This document shows, in pieces, positions 13,045 to 25,347 of a DNA stretch of 64,000 bases. This DNA comes from Pachypanchax playfairii (lineage: Eukaryota; Chordata; Actinopteri; Cyprinodontiformes; Aplocheilidae). The notes under the pieces were generated by a model that was given only the letters and a program-made list of their open reading frames with translations, did not search any database and was not told where the DNA came from. The DNA is taken from the NCBI GenBank assembly GCA_006937955.1, contig SSNP01000294.1:252773-316772 (forward strand), given 5' to 3'. Within the stretch, counting starts at the first letter, position 1; each line of letters opens with the position of its first letter. The translations under genes were made by a program, and so were the position numbers.

Positions 13045-14261
13045 CAGACCTTAACAACACGTGTCAGTTTATGTGTTTTGATCTCGGGGAGCTGGAGTCC
13101 TGATTTCTGTCACATATCAGTCATGAGACAGACGGAGCGTCTGCTGCAGCTGCCTGATCATGTTCTACTCACAACAACGTCACCTCAACACAAACTAAAC
13201 TAAAACATCTGACCAACGTCATGAGCCCAGTCCAGCTGCACAAATCATCACAGTAAGGTTCTGCTGAGCCGTCAGAAGGATGAGGACATGAGCACGGTCT
13301 GTTTCAGAACCTGGTTCCAGATTAGCTGAACCTTCCCACTAAACATTTGCCAACCTCACAAGACCTTCAGCCACTTCCTGTAAGAGAACAAGTTCTGAAC
13401 TGGGTTCTGCCCGTCTGTTGTGTGGAGCAGTTCCTGTTTTACCTGCAGACCTTCGACATGTTTATGTACAAACACTGAGACCTGATGAACTTCATAGAAA
13501 TAAAAGTGGTCACCTGGTCTGGGACCAATCAGAATCAGATTAAATCCAGGTGGGAACTGACTTGACAGCAGACAGATGAATTTACCTGTTTCTGGAGGAA
13601 ACCAGGTTTCTGTTCATCTGTGTCAAACAGACCACGTCATTCGAGATCACGTAGTGTGTTTTTGGTGCTTGTTTGTGGGCGGAGCCTGTCAGTGTAACAG
13701 GAGGCTTCTGGTTCATGTTCTTGTGTGTCTTAGAACATCTTTAAGTTTGTCTCCTCCTTAGTATCAGATGATGAAACCTGAGGTGTTTGAAAATGACCAG
13801 GATCACCTGTTTTAAATCAGCTGTCATTAACAGATAATTATTCATGAGCGGATCTTCACACTCGCTGGTTCTAAACTTCCTTTAAGGTTCCCTCAAAACC
13901 ACAAACATTTATTTTATTTACACTTTATTTTTGAAAACAAACTCCTGCTGCAGCTTGTACAACCTTAAAATCTTTTGCTAATTTGACCTACAAATTATTT
14001 AAAGAACCCATTAAGGAGACGTGAGACACTTCAAAGGAAAGACTCCATCCTGGCTGTTAATCTGGAGTTTGTAATCTAGCAGGGAACGCGAGCGGCATGG
14101 GGGGGGGGGTTGAAGACTTTTGGAGAGGAAATGAGTGAGAGACCTTTAAAATATTTCATTTGTGTGATGAATGTGTGGGAGGAAGCCAGCCAGCCTGCTC
14201 CGAGCCTCGACCTCAGCCTTCAACACGTTTGGGTTCAACTTTCACACCATCAACCACATCA
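13045..14261. repeat. Array-flanking intron segment, second copy
   Basis: Near-identical to 10774-11989 (constant offset of 2271-2272). Unlike the first copy it continues into unique sequence at 14262, so this is the copy attached to the rest of the gene. Confidence 0.88.
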
Positions 14262-17071
14262 ATAACCTCCATATTTATCTGCTTATTAAGTCCACTCATC
14301 TTCTCTCTTCTGCCTGACTTTTCCTGTTCCATGCTGCACACACACACACACACACACACCCACGTACACACACACACACACCCCCACGTACACACACTCC
14401 CATAAATTTCCACTCTTTGCTCAGGTTGGAGGCTTTAACTCATAACTCACTCAACCAGAACCGTTTCCCTTAAACTAAAGAAAGAGAAAGAAAGATAAAC
14501 TCCCTGGGAGCCACTTTTCCCTAAAATCCAAACATGGCAGACTTATGTAACTGTTTGCGTGACACAAAACTATGTTAATTCGAGTCAAGGGAGGGAGGGA
14601 AAAACAGCCACCCCCCCCCCAACAAAACACACAAAGACATAAGGAAAGACAGGAAAAAAAGTATGTTGTGGCAGTCGGAGGAGGAGGAAAAAAAAGAGCG
14701 AGTCTCAGATTACGCCATCCTCTCGCTCCCTCCTCCCTCGTGGAAACATTGCGTGAGAGCGCTCTTGCTGCACGTCCTGATTATGATTAATGCAGGTAGT
14801 ACCACACACACTGAAACCACGGTTCTGGCTGGGTTCTGCTGTGCTTGGTTGGTTGTTTTAGTTCAGTTCGGGGCAGTTGATGCTGTAAAGTGAAACTTTT
14901 AGAAGGGGAAATGTTGTAGTGAAGGAAACAGAGTGGCTTCAGCCAGCTCTTGTGTTCTTTTAGAAAACTATGGAGCCCTAAAGAGGACAAAGTCAAAGCT
15001 TTAAGAAGCTGATGGTGATTGTTTCTGTATGATGTCTGGGTAAAACCCTTGTAATGAGAGTTAGGAGACATTTCAACATGACTCTGTTTGATCAGGGTCA
15101 CTGAGGACACTTCATAGCTGTTAAAGCTATAAAGCAGCTGCCATCAGGATCCCGGCTGCTGTTCTCTCATGTCTGAGTGAGAAAACCTGAAGTCAAGTTC
15201 TGATTTTTAACTGAACAAGAGAGTTTAAAAGTCCAATCAGACACTTCAAATCACAAATCAACTTCAGTGTCCTGAAACACGGACAACTTTAAAGCAAAAG
15301 GTTATTAAGGTCCTACCGGAGCAGCAGGTTCCCCATTATCAGGCGTGATGGAACCGGCTTCACTACAGACCATGTGCTGTTTAATAAAGTCCTTCCACTA
15401 CAGATACTGGAGTGAGACTTGGTAAGTCAAACTAGGACACCGTGACTCTGCGTGAGGTTGTGATATCAGTCCAATCCTCCATTAAATTCTGGATCAACTC
15501 TAAAGATCCTTCAGAGCAGCACCATCATGCTCAGGATGGACCTCAGATGATGAAATAACCTGTTTCATCTGGTTCCAAGCTCTTCAGAAGACTCCTCGCT
15601 GAGAACTTTAAAATGAACCAGAACTATGAGAGATAAACTTTTACTGTTTCCATAAAGACTTTAAAACAAAATCTCAAAAAAAGAACCGTTTCAGGCTCTC
15701 AGTTCACGTTACATCACCTCAGGTCCAGAAATCTTCTGTTAAACTGCTTCACCTGCTTTAAGCTGCCTAATGGGTCCAGAATCTGAACCTGGTCCTCCAT
15801 AAAACTGATAAAAACTACTTATTATTACACCGAGTTAGTGCACAATGTTCTGGGTCACTGTTTCATGAAGATTCTGTCATAAAGCACCTTCAATTGTCCA
15901 AAAGAACTTCTCCAGAAGGTTCTGTGAAAACTTGATTCTGTCAGGATTTCAACACTTCTCCAGCCACGATGTGAGATCTACACATTATTTCTGCCAACAC
16001 TAAAAACATCAGCTTCAAGAAAACACATCTTACAGGTTCTTTACACAAAACGTTCTAGTACGACCTCTAAAGGATTATTTGAGATCAGATAAATCTGGAT
16101 CAGTGGGTTCTTTAGAGAACAATAACATATCAGCAAAAGTGAAAAACTGACCATAAATATCCACCAAACAAACTCTGAAACAAGGTAAAATCCCAGTCTT
16201 CCACAGCGGATCTCAACAAGTTCTACAGAACAGAAATATGGACTGGATGGTTCTGCCAAAGAACAGGAGCTCAGAGACCGTCGGTTCTCAGAGAAAATAT
16301 TGACGTTCTCCTTGTGTAACCATAACCATTTCTATACTGAACAGACTGTTGTCTCTCCAAACCCATCAAACCAGAGACCAGGATTCTCCAGATCCGAGCT
16401 GTGGAACAGATCCTGGATCCCTGGCTGTGGTCAGGGGCCCTCTGTGGGTCTTCAGAAGGGAAGAAAACTAATTACAATGCATGTGAAATCTGAATGACAA
16501 GAAGGTGGTGTGATGATTTGACTGATGTGGGGTTTCAGTCTGCAGACTGTCAACCTGTGCAGCACGCGCAAACAAAGTCATTTAAAAACCAGATCAGCAG
16601 AAGCGTCTCAGGCTCATCTGGTGTTTAAAACACACACTATGTCTGGAAGGCTCATCAGTCCCAGCTGGTATAATTAGATTTAAACGATCCTGAAGCAACA
16701 GCTGGCTTTATTTCTAAGCTCCTCTCTCTGCTGGTTGGATAACATTTCATAACCATAGCAGAGAAATTAGACCTTTTACATGCAGGACTGAAGCAACTCC
16801 TGCAAACAGCAGCATTATTAATGTGTAACAGACAGGTGGAAAGACACTCTGAAGTCTGGAGATGTCCACACAGCTGAAGGCTGTACGAGACAAACCCTGA
16901 TTCTTCTGAAAAACTGCGTTTCTGCATGAGAGAAGTCCTTCAGGATGAACAGAAAACAAACCACCGCGGTACCTTCAGGTACCATGTAATAACGTCGGAA
17001 AAAAGATTATCGGTGTCTCATCTTTAAAACGAAGTAGTCTCTTATAAAAGTGAAAAATTCGGATGACTTAC
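14262..17071. other. AHR intron 1, 5' part
   Basis: Unique intronic sequence with a (CA)n microsatellite at about 14336-14398, interrupted by CCCACGTA, and purine-rich tracts near 14475-14500 and 14640-14700. No exon, RNA gene or transposon terminus was recognised between here and exon 1. Confidence 0.6.
14336..14398. repeat. (CA)n microsatellite
   Basis: Dinucleotide CA repeat interrupted by two CCCACGTA-type segments. Confidence 0.95.
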
Positions 17072-17130
17072 GTTTTCTGCACCGGCTTCTTCCGTTTCTT
17101 CACTGCGTACAGCGCCGGGTTCGGCAGCAT
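17072..17130 (-). CDS. ahr: AHR exon 1 (start codon and basic N-terminus)
   Basis: On the minus strand an ATG at 17130 opens 19 codons, beginning MLPNPALYAV and ending KKRKKPVQK, followed by AC and a GTAAGT donor at 17071. The lysine/arginine-rich KKRKKPVQKT segment is the conserved AHR N-terminus, which acts in nuclear import and DNA contact. The split threonine codon is completed by exon 2 at 4478. The distance between the exons is 12.6 kb in this assembly, probably about 2.3 kb too long because of a duplicated segment in the intron. The exon is too short to be found by ORF length; it was recognised by motif and splice phase. Confidence 0.92.
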
Positions 17131-17600
17131 GGTGAGGCGAAACAACCCAAGTTTAGAAAAGTGGCTTAATCCTTGTTTTTACCGTTCACGTAAACACGTC
17201 CAGACCGGCTCCGACGACACATATACCCCGTAAAACTGCTAATAACACCGAATAATCCGCGGTAAGAAATTCCCTCAAACTTCGGCAGGTTCACGTCTCT
17301 GTCGTCACAAAAGAAGAAGAGTTCTTTGTTGTTGTTTGTTTTCTTTCGCTAAAACAAACTGACTAAAGTTAACAAACTATCGCAGCTTGTCATATTTGAG
17401 TCTTTGGGGCGTTTTCGCTCCGGTTTAACGGGAAAAAAAAACGTCTTACTAACAATAAAAAGTCCTGGAAGGAGTTTGGTCGCCTGTCTGCTCGTCGCCT
17501 ACGTCGTGATTTGACAGAGCAGTTGCAACCGCCGCGCCGCGCGCTCCCGTCGAGGTTTGTGTGTGTGAGCACACCGTGTAATGTGTATCACGAGAGCAGA
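17131..17600 (-). promoter_or_regulatory. AHR 5'UTR and probable promoter region
   Basis: This is sequence immediately upstream of the AHR start codon on the minus strand. It is relatively CpG-rich, most clearly around 17500-17560 (CCGCCGCGCCGCGCGC), against the AT-rich surroundings. No clear TATA box was found close to the ATG. No GCGTG/CACGC xenobiotic-response core was noticed here by eye. The transcription start cannot be placed from sequence alone. Confidence 0.5.
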
Positions 17601-19260
17601 AATATTTAAGGTGGTCCAGCCACTGGAAGCGCAGACTGGAAAGCAGTAATCGAGCCTGGAACACCTTAAATACAGTTGATTAAATTCATGGTTGTACAAT
17701 AGCTACATAATAATAATAATAATAATGATAACAACAACAACAATACTAATAATAATAACTTTTAAAATATTTTTACAAAAAACAAAAACATACATGCATT
17801 ACAAAATACATTTTACAAGAAAAAACTATATTTACAAGTGTTTTAATAAATCAGCAATAAAATTAAAATAAACTACAAATTGTATTTGTTGGTGCGAAAG
17901 AATATCAAATAGTTAAATCAGCACAATAAAATTTTAAAATGTTACACTGTTTTTTCTTTTACATCTGATGTTTCCAGAATTATTTTACAGAAACAGAAGG
18001 TTTCGATCTAAAATAAAATTAGATTGAAAAAGTACAAAATAGCTTGTAAAGTATTTGTAGCTATCAAACAATAATAATGGGGGTTATTTTACTCCGTATT
18101 GCATGGTCAGGACAGTCGGTGTCTCCCAAACAAACACCACCATGTTTTATATCTCGTTGTACGTTGTATAATGACAATAAAGGGCATTCTATTATAGCAA
18201 CGTCACAATTTTATTTTTCTGTCTTTTCATGTGTCTTCTTATCTTCTTAACCTTTTTTCAGTCTCTGAGGAAACTCTAAATGTTTTAATTTACCACGTGA
18301 CTCAACCATTTTATTAGACTCTGGCCTTCATGTTCCCATTTCCAGCTCCACCATTCAAAGACTCCAGATTCTGACCCGGGATTCACCTTATGAAACCTCA
18401 GATGTTCTTACATGATCGTCAGATTCACATTTTCTGAGCATCACTTCTGATCTGTGGGGCTAAAAATGCCAGTGAGTTAGAGTTCGTGATGACCAGCAGG
18501 TGAGTGCTGAACTCTGCACTGGTGGAGGTTTGTGCATGTACATATTTATTTAATGTTGTGGTTGTTTGGCAGTCTGTCACCGTGTCCTCCTACGCTCCTT
18601 CACATTGAAGCAATCTGGCTTTTACACGGCTGTGAATGTGCAGGATTCCTGTAAAAATCATTGTAGCCAAAGTCAGCACAATATATCAGGGTGTTTTTGT
18701 AGAGAGGAACCTGCTTCAGCACGCCAAAGACCAAAAGTCTCCCAAACTCCTTCTGTGTGAGAGTCAGGATGAAAGAAGAGAAGCTCAGAATCCAGTGGTC
18801 AAAACATCTGTGGAGCATAAAGTGAAGAGGAATGACTTCTCATCAGGACAGCTCAGGTTGTGTAACACTGCAGGCTTCCAGGACTGCAGTCGTAAAACAG
18901 GGCTGTCACGCTTTAGGATTCAAAAAATCTCTTCGAGGGAAAATCTGTGCTTCACATGCAAAAACAAGCTTCATCAAAATCCAATTAGTGGACTGGGACT
19001 GACCTTCCACAACAACTACAACACAAACAAGAGGAGGTTTCAGGGTGTGACCAGGAACAGATGTCTGTGAGCATCTCTGCAACATGAAAACACATAAAAT
19101 AAAGTCATAAAAGTTAATGAAGCATGAGTCACTTAGGGTCACTGCTGGAGGTCACGACCCCGACAGCTCAGCAAGGTAAAAACAAGGAGGCATGAGACAG
19201 GAAGTAAACAAAGAGAGGAACTGAACAGAGAACGAGCCAAAGTTCAAAGAGTATCAGAGA
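17601..19260. other. AT-rich intergenic DNA upstream of AHR
   Basis: Contains (AAT)n/(AAC)n near 17708-17757 and a long AT-rich stretch to about 18090. Open frames at 18566-19070 have no recognisable domain and no family match that I can name. No gene is called. Confidence 0.5.
18095..18200 (+). mobile_element. Probable LINE/SINE 3' tail fragment
   Basis: The stretch around TATAATGACAATAAAGGGCA, followed by TTCTATTATAG, resembles the 3' end common to several teleost retroposons (a CAATAAAGGCATTCTATT type tail). Only the tail is visible, so family assignment is tentative. Confidence 0.4.
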
Positions 19261-19266
19261 TTAGAT

Positions 19267-19343
19267 GTGTGTGTGTCTGTGTGTGTATGTGTGAGATTGT
19301 GTCTGTGTGAGAGTGTGTGTGTGTGAGAGTGTGTGTGTGTGAG

Positions 19344-19385
<42 letters not shown>
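19267..19385. repeat. (GT)n microsatellite, left of dispersed repeat
   Basis: Imperfect GT dinucleotide tract with GAGA interruptions, ending in a pure GT run. Confidence 0.95.
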
Positions 19386-19388
<3 letters not shown>

Positions 19389-19674
19389 TTGTATTTCTGA
19401 CCTCCTGAGGACCAGTTTCCTGACTTTTACTATCTTTCTGGGGTCCGAGGGTTCTTGTGGGGACCGAAGCCTGGTCCCCATGGGGGGGAATCCCCTTTTT
19501 AGGGTTAGGGGTTAGGTTTATAGGTATGGTGTGAATAGAGTTTTAGTTAGTCTTAGGGTTAGTTATAGATCAGTAATGGTTAAGGTTAGTAAAAGGGTTT
19601 GGGTTAGGTATAAATCTAGTTACTAACATCAATGGAAGTCAATGGATGGTCCCCATAAGGATAACAAAACACAC
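19386..19674. repeat. Dispersed teleost repeat with TTAGGG-like tracts between two GT microsatellites
   Basis: The segment starts GACCTCCTGAGGACCAG, contains degenerate GGGTTAG/TTAGGGTT motifs (19500-19610), and ends in GGTCCCCATAAGGATA just before a second GT run. This GT-flanked layout is, from memory, common in fish genomes, but I cannot name the family. The TTAGGG-like words are degenerate and not a clean telomeric tract. Confidence 0.45.
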
Positions 19675-19765
<91 letters not shown>

Positions 19766-19773
19766 TGTGTGTG
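19675..19773. repeat. (GT)n(GA)n microsatellite
   Basis: Long GT run followed by a short GA run and GTGTGTG. A likely source of assembly difficulty next to the duplicated flank that starts at 19774. Confidence 0.95.
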
Positions 19774-20011
19774 CCATAGAACTCTGGACCTGATTACAAA
19801 TGGAAGTTGTCTGAACACTAGAGAAGATGTTTCTGCTGCATTGCAGGAAGAAGCTGCTACTTTGTGTGTATTTAATCACACCTGCAGGAACAAACCTGCT
19901 CACTGACCCGGTTCTACTGCTGTTCCTATCTGACAGCACACATCTCATTCAGAACACCACCAAAATCCACAGGTCCATGTCCACATGAAGCCACAAAGAA
20001 CTGTGGAAACC
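19774..20011. repeat. Minisatellite-flanking segment, first copy
   Basis: Recurs at 21705-21942 (offset 1931) with about two single-base differences noticed (CTCTGG/CACTGG; GCATTGC/GCACTGC). It immediately precedes the 28-bp array in both places. Confidence 0.85.
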
Positions 20012-21703
20012 TTGGTTTGGATCAGGGTTCTGTGGTGTACGGGTCTGGATCAGGGTTCTGTGATGAACAGATCTGGATCAGGGTTCTGTGGTGTCTGGGT
20101 CTGGATCAGGGTTCTGTGGTGTACGGGTCTGGATCAGGGTTCTGTGATGTACGGGTCTGGATCAGGGTTCTGTGGTGTCTGGGTTTGGATCAGAGTTCTG
20201 TAATGAACGGGTCTGGATCAGGGTTCTGTGGTGTACGGGTCTGGATCAGGGTTCTGTGATGTACGGGTCTGGATCAGGGTTCTGTGGTGTCTGGGTTTGG
20301 ATCAGAGTTCTGTAATGAACGGGTCTGGATCAGGGTTCTGTGGTGTCTGGGTTTGGATCAGAGTTCTGTAATGAACGGGTCTGGATCAGGGTTCTGTGGT
20401 GTACGGGTCTGGATCAGGGTTCTGTAATGAACAGGTCTGGATCAGGGTTCTGTGATGTACGGGTCTGGATCAGGGTTCTGTGGTGTACGGGTCTGGATCA
20501 GGGTTCTGTAATGAACGGGTCTGGATCAGGGTTCTGTGGTGTCTGGGTTTGGATCAGAGTTCTGTAATGAACGGGTCTGGATCAGGGTTCTGTGGTGTCT
20601 GGGTTTGAATCAGAGTTCTGTAATGAACGGGTCTGGATCAGGGTTCTGTGGTGTACGGGTCTGGATCAGGGTTCTGTGATGTACGGGTCTGGATCAGGGT
20701 TCTGTGGTGTACAGGTCTGGATCAGGGTTCTGTAATGAACAGGTCTGGATCAGGGTTCTGTGATGTACGGGTCTGGATCGGGGTTCTGTGGTGTACAGGT
20801 CTGGATCAGGGTTCTGTAATGAACAGGTCTGGATCAGGGTTCTGTGGTGTCTGGGTTTGGATCAGAGTTCTGTAATGAACGGGTCTGGATCAGGGTTCTG
20901 TGGTGTCTGGGTTTGGATCAGAGTTCTGTAATGAACGGGTCTGGATCAGGGTTCTGTGGTGTACGGGTCTGGATCAGGGTTCTGTGATGTACGGGTCTGG
21001 ATCAGGGTTCTGTGGTGTACAGGTCTGGATCAGGGTTCTGTAATGAACAGGTCTGGATCAGGGTTCTGTGGTGTACAGGTCTGGATCAGGGTTCTGTGAT
21101 GTACGGGTCTGGATCAGGGTTCTGTGGTGTCTGGGTTTGGATCAGAGTTCTGTAATGAACGGGTCTGGATCAGGGTTCTGTGGTGTACGGGTCTGGATCA
21201 GGGTTCTGTGATGTATGGGTCTGGATCAGGGTTCTGTGGTGTACGGGTCTGGATCAGGGTTCTGTAATGAACGGGTCTGGATCAGGGTTCTGTGGTGTCT
21301 GGGTTTGGATCAGAGTTCTGTAATGAACGGGTCTGGATCAGGGTTCTGTGGTGAACGGGTCTGGATCAGGGTTCTGTGATGTACGGGTCTGGATCAGGGT
21401 TCTGTGGTGTACGGGTCTGGATCAGGGTTCTGTAATGAACGGGTCTGGATCAGGGTTCTGTGGTGTATGGGTTTGGATCAGAGTTCTGTAATGAACGGGT
21501 CTGGATCAGGGTTCTGTGGTGTCTGGGTTTGGATCAGAGTTCTGTAATGAACGGGTCTGGATCAGGGTTCTGTGATGTACGGGTCTGGATCAGGGTTCTG
21601 TAATGAACGGGTCTGGATCAGGGTTCTGTAATGAACGGGTCTGGATCAGGGTTCTGTGGTGTCTGGGTTTGGATCAGAGTTCTGTAATGAACGGGTCTGG
21701 ATC
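20012..21703. repeat. 28-bp minisatellite
   Basis: About 60 units of a 28-bp repeat built on GGTCTGGATCAGGGTTCTG plus a variable GTGGTGTAC, GTAATGAAC or GTGATGTAC end. Units ending in GTGTCTGGGTTTGGATCAGAG form a recurrent subclass. It ends at the N at 21704. Open frames here (a GSGSGFC / WIRVLW type repeat) are artefacts of the 28-bp period. Confidence 0.95.
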
Positions 21704-21704
21704 N
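21704..21704. other. Single N marking an assembly join inside the 28-bp array
   Basis: The sequence to the left stops within a repeat unit. The sequence to the right restarts with the unique flank already seen at 19774. Confidence 0.85.
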
Positions 21705-22160
21705 CCATAGAACACTGGACCTGATTACAAATGGAAGTTGTCTGAACACTAGAGAAGATGTTTCTGCTGCACTGCAGGAAGAAGCTGCTACTTTGTGTGT
21801 ATTTAATCACACCTGCAGGAACAAACCTGCTCACTGACCCGGTTCTACTGCTGTTCCTATCTGACAGCACACATCTCATTCAGAACACCACCAAAATCCA
21901 CAGGTCCATGTCCACATGAAGCCACAAAGAACTGTGGAAACCTTGGTTTGGATCAGGGTTCTGTGGTGTACGGGTCTGGATCAGGGTTCTGTGATGACAG
22001 GTCTGGATCAGGGTTCTGTGGTGTACGGGTCTGGATCAGGGTTCTGTGGTGTACGGGTCTGGATCAGGGTTCTGTAATGAACAGGTCTGGATCAGGGTTC
22101 TGTGATGTACGGGTCTGGATCAGGGTTCTGTGGTGTCTGGGTTTGGATCAGGGTTCTGGG
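21705..22160. repeat. Second copy of flank plus short 28-bp array
   Basis: Flank copy 21705-21942 followed by about eight 28-bp units, then unique sequence from about 22161. One unit has a 1-bp deletion (GATGACAG) relative to the first copy. Confidence 0.88.
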
Positions 22161-25100
22161 TTTCCGGTACCTGATGACAGGGTCTGGTTGGACCTGCTCG
22201 TAGAATCCGACTCTTTTTCTTTCAGCTTGTAATTAAAGTGAATTGAAGCTCTTTGTGATAAAAACTGCTGGTGTTTCATATTTAGGGTTTTTGTTGGATC
22301 AGAACTTGCAGCTGGATTAGAAATGGGTCTGTTTTTTGTTGCTGGGATTAACAGAACCGTCTGTGGATCAGGTGTTTCTAGTCGTGACTCGTGTCCGTGA
22401 CTAAACGCAGCGTTTTATTCACTCTGGCAGCATGTGAAGTTTCCAGTGTGGCTCCGCAGGCTGCTGCAGCCTTTTACTACCACATGCTGAGGTGGCGTTT
22501 ACACGGCAGTAAAACTCCCAGTGCAGCCTGGGAACTTTCTCCTGAAGCTGGTGAGGGTTCACACGCATGACACACGCATGACACACGCATGACACACACG
22601 ACACAGCAACATCATAAGACAAAAACATGCAGATTGCTGCGAGCCGTGTACCCTGCAGCAAGTTGTTTTTATTTGTCTGAGAGTTTCAGGTACCAGAGCA
22701 GATCCTCCAGATCCGCATCAGCCGGGTAAACAATCTGAGTTTTATCCTGTAACACGTCTGAACTGCTGACTGGAGAACAACAACTGTCTCAAAGTGACGA
22801 TTTAATTTTGTGCAGAATGTTTCAGATCTGCTCGTCATTAAAAACCTCGAGCTCGTTGCACACTGAACGTCTTTTCATCTGGCCAGCTGACTTTATCTTC
22901 AAATGATGGAAACTTTCAGACCACTCTTGTGTTTGCATCAGCCTCCGACTGCAGCAGGTGGGTAAAAGGTGGAGTCAGTCTGGAACGGGTCGGACCGGCA
23001 GCTCGTCTTCTCAGACCACTGCAGATGTGCTTTGGCAAATTGTTTGGGGACACAGTTATTAAGGTGGGAGACATATCTAAATGTTTTTATTAGAGCTAAA
23101 AACCAGAGAAGCTGGAGTTGTGAGATTATCAGCTGACAGCAGGAAAGTTTTCCTGCAATAAAAAACAGTTTCAGTTCCACCTGATCCGCTTCCCAATCAG
23201 AAATCAATAATATACCAATAAATCCAGAAACAGACACCTTGTTATTAATCTATTTATCTGAATTAAAAAAAAACCTTCAGCTCTTCCCCATTTGACCTGT
23301 TCATGAAAGCCACCATGACCTTTGACCCTTCAGCAGGAAGCTCCTGCATCATCATCAGTTCTTCAGTAATTTGTTTTGGAGGAACAGTTTTCAGGCTGCG
23401 AGCAGCTCGTGGATTCAGACGTGCCTTTGATCTTCGTTTCATGCAAATGTGATTCTAAATATATTCAAATCATCCTGTTAGATCTGCACAACGCACACGT
23501 AGAGGTTTTCACTGTTTTACCAGAACGTGACGTCCTCCTGAGGTCTGGCTGGATTTACAAGGAATATTTACAGGAAGTGATCCGTCAGTTTAACAGCAAA
23601 ACAACCGTCTTATTTACCATCTGAACAAACACAGAGGCCTGATGGAGGGCTGAGTTTAACCACTTTCAACATCTCTTTGCTTTTAATGAACAAAACTCTA
23701 CTGGTTTTATTTATTTAAGGTTAAATCAGTAACAGTTGGTTGAGTTTGAGACAAATTCACGGTCATAAAGCCAAAAAACAAAAAGAGAGTTTGTTGTTGC
23801 TGCGATGTGCTGGATGAAGCTCAGACGTCTGTGGATCGTCTCCTCAGATCATCTGGAGGACAGTTTCATTATTTACAGAACAAACCGGTTCCTGTTGGTC
23901 ATGTTTGATTCTTGTCGTCATGTTGAAGAACAGACGAGATGTTTTCTAGTTATTCTCACTTTGTTTTAGCTCTGGAACACAAACATGTAAAACTGTTGCT
24001 ACTGTCCTGAAACTCCCCGTTTCTTCCACGTTTTGATCATTTCACCTCTTTATTTAAACTGTCTTCAACTTTCTTTGTTTTTCTTTTCTAAAACAATAAA
24101 ACAAGTTGAAGAACTGGAACGTATCAGAAACATCTGGAATGCACCAAAGCTGCACAGATTTTAGAAATTCAAGCTTTTATTTGTGAGGGTGAGAGTTCAG
24201 CGTGGATCAAAGCTACAAATGAAACTCTGAGTTTTGGATGAAGATTCTCATGTTGATGTTAAATCAGAACTTCTTCCCTCACAGGACAGACTGAATCTGA
24301 CATGTTGGTTAATGAAGGATCTCTGTGAGCAGCTCATCATCTCTCCGTCATCAGAAACATCCGAGCAGTGTGAGAAAATCACTTTGTTTTTGTGATTCAG
24401 TCTCTGATGCATTTTGGGAATTTATGATGTTAAAGTTTGATACAGTGGAAAAGATTTGAAGGTTCGAGTCAGACAAAAACAAACCTAAACATCTTATCTC
24501 CTCGTGTGAGACCTGAACATCAGTTCCTTCCAACTTGTTTCTCTTTTCTTCAGCTTTCTACAGAAGAAAATGACTCAGAGTTTCATATTTCATCCTCCCA
24601 CTTCATTCCTAAGATATCAAACCCCCGCTCACTTCGCCGCCAATCAATATCTGAGCCGAGCGGCTGGTGCATCAGAGTCAGATGAATGAAAACCAACAAA
24701 CACGAGCGCTGACGGTTAAAGATTCATTTTATCTCATCTGATTGGAGAACTGATCTCTGCAGCCTGTGTGTAGACCTGGACAAGTTCTCAGTCCATCATC
24801 CACACAACCAAACAACAAGGCATGCTGGGAAATCTTTCAGTTCAGTCCCATTTCACCCTCAGTCTCTGCCCCAACCCCCACCCCACTTTGTGCATCCATG
24901 TCAAAGGGGGGCGTCCCAATTCTTGTTAGATGATGGGAGAGGCGGCGTGTCGCTCATAAGGAAGAGAGAGGGAAGGTTCCCAGGATGCATTGCACATCTC
25001 TAGTAATATGGCTGCAACAAACAACAAGTGTGATATCTTAACTGAAAGTGAAGTGTTTGTTTTCAGCATGATGTCTCTCTGCTGGGAGCGGTCTTCTCGT

Positions 25101-25277
25101 TGCAGGAGCTTGTGTGGCCGCAGCATCACGTGACACGTCTCAGTCGCTCCATGTGAAGGAACGGCACGACACGGTACGATGAAAGAACGCAACAATCTTC
25201 CAAAACAGGAAACAGCAACTGATGGAGTTCTCACTTCATAAAGCAGTGTCCCACAGAGAGGAGGTGAAGATGGGTGG
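22161..25277. other. Intergenic, no gene recognised
   Basis: Unique DNA with scattered short ORFs of no recognisable family. A 12-bp ACACGCATGAC-type repeat occurs about three times near 22559-22595. No splice-supported exon, RNA gene or transposon end was identified. Confidence 0.5.
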
Positions 25278-25278
25278 N

Positions 25279-25346
<68 letters not shown>
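25278..25346. other. N followed by a run of about 68 G (probable sequencing or assembly artefact)
   Basis: A single N followed by uninterrupted G up to TCAAAGGGG at 25347. In the parallel copy the same TCAAAGGGG (34258) is preceded by a normal G-rich sequence that is not a homopolymer (34051-34257). Confidence 0.8.

Positions 25347-25347
<1 letters not shown>

Noticed and set aside
20012..21703. Glycine/cysteine-rich repeat proteins in the 28-bp array
   Set aside because: Frames are produced by the repeat period and are broken at the N; no supporting exon structure.
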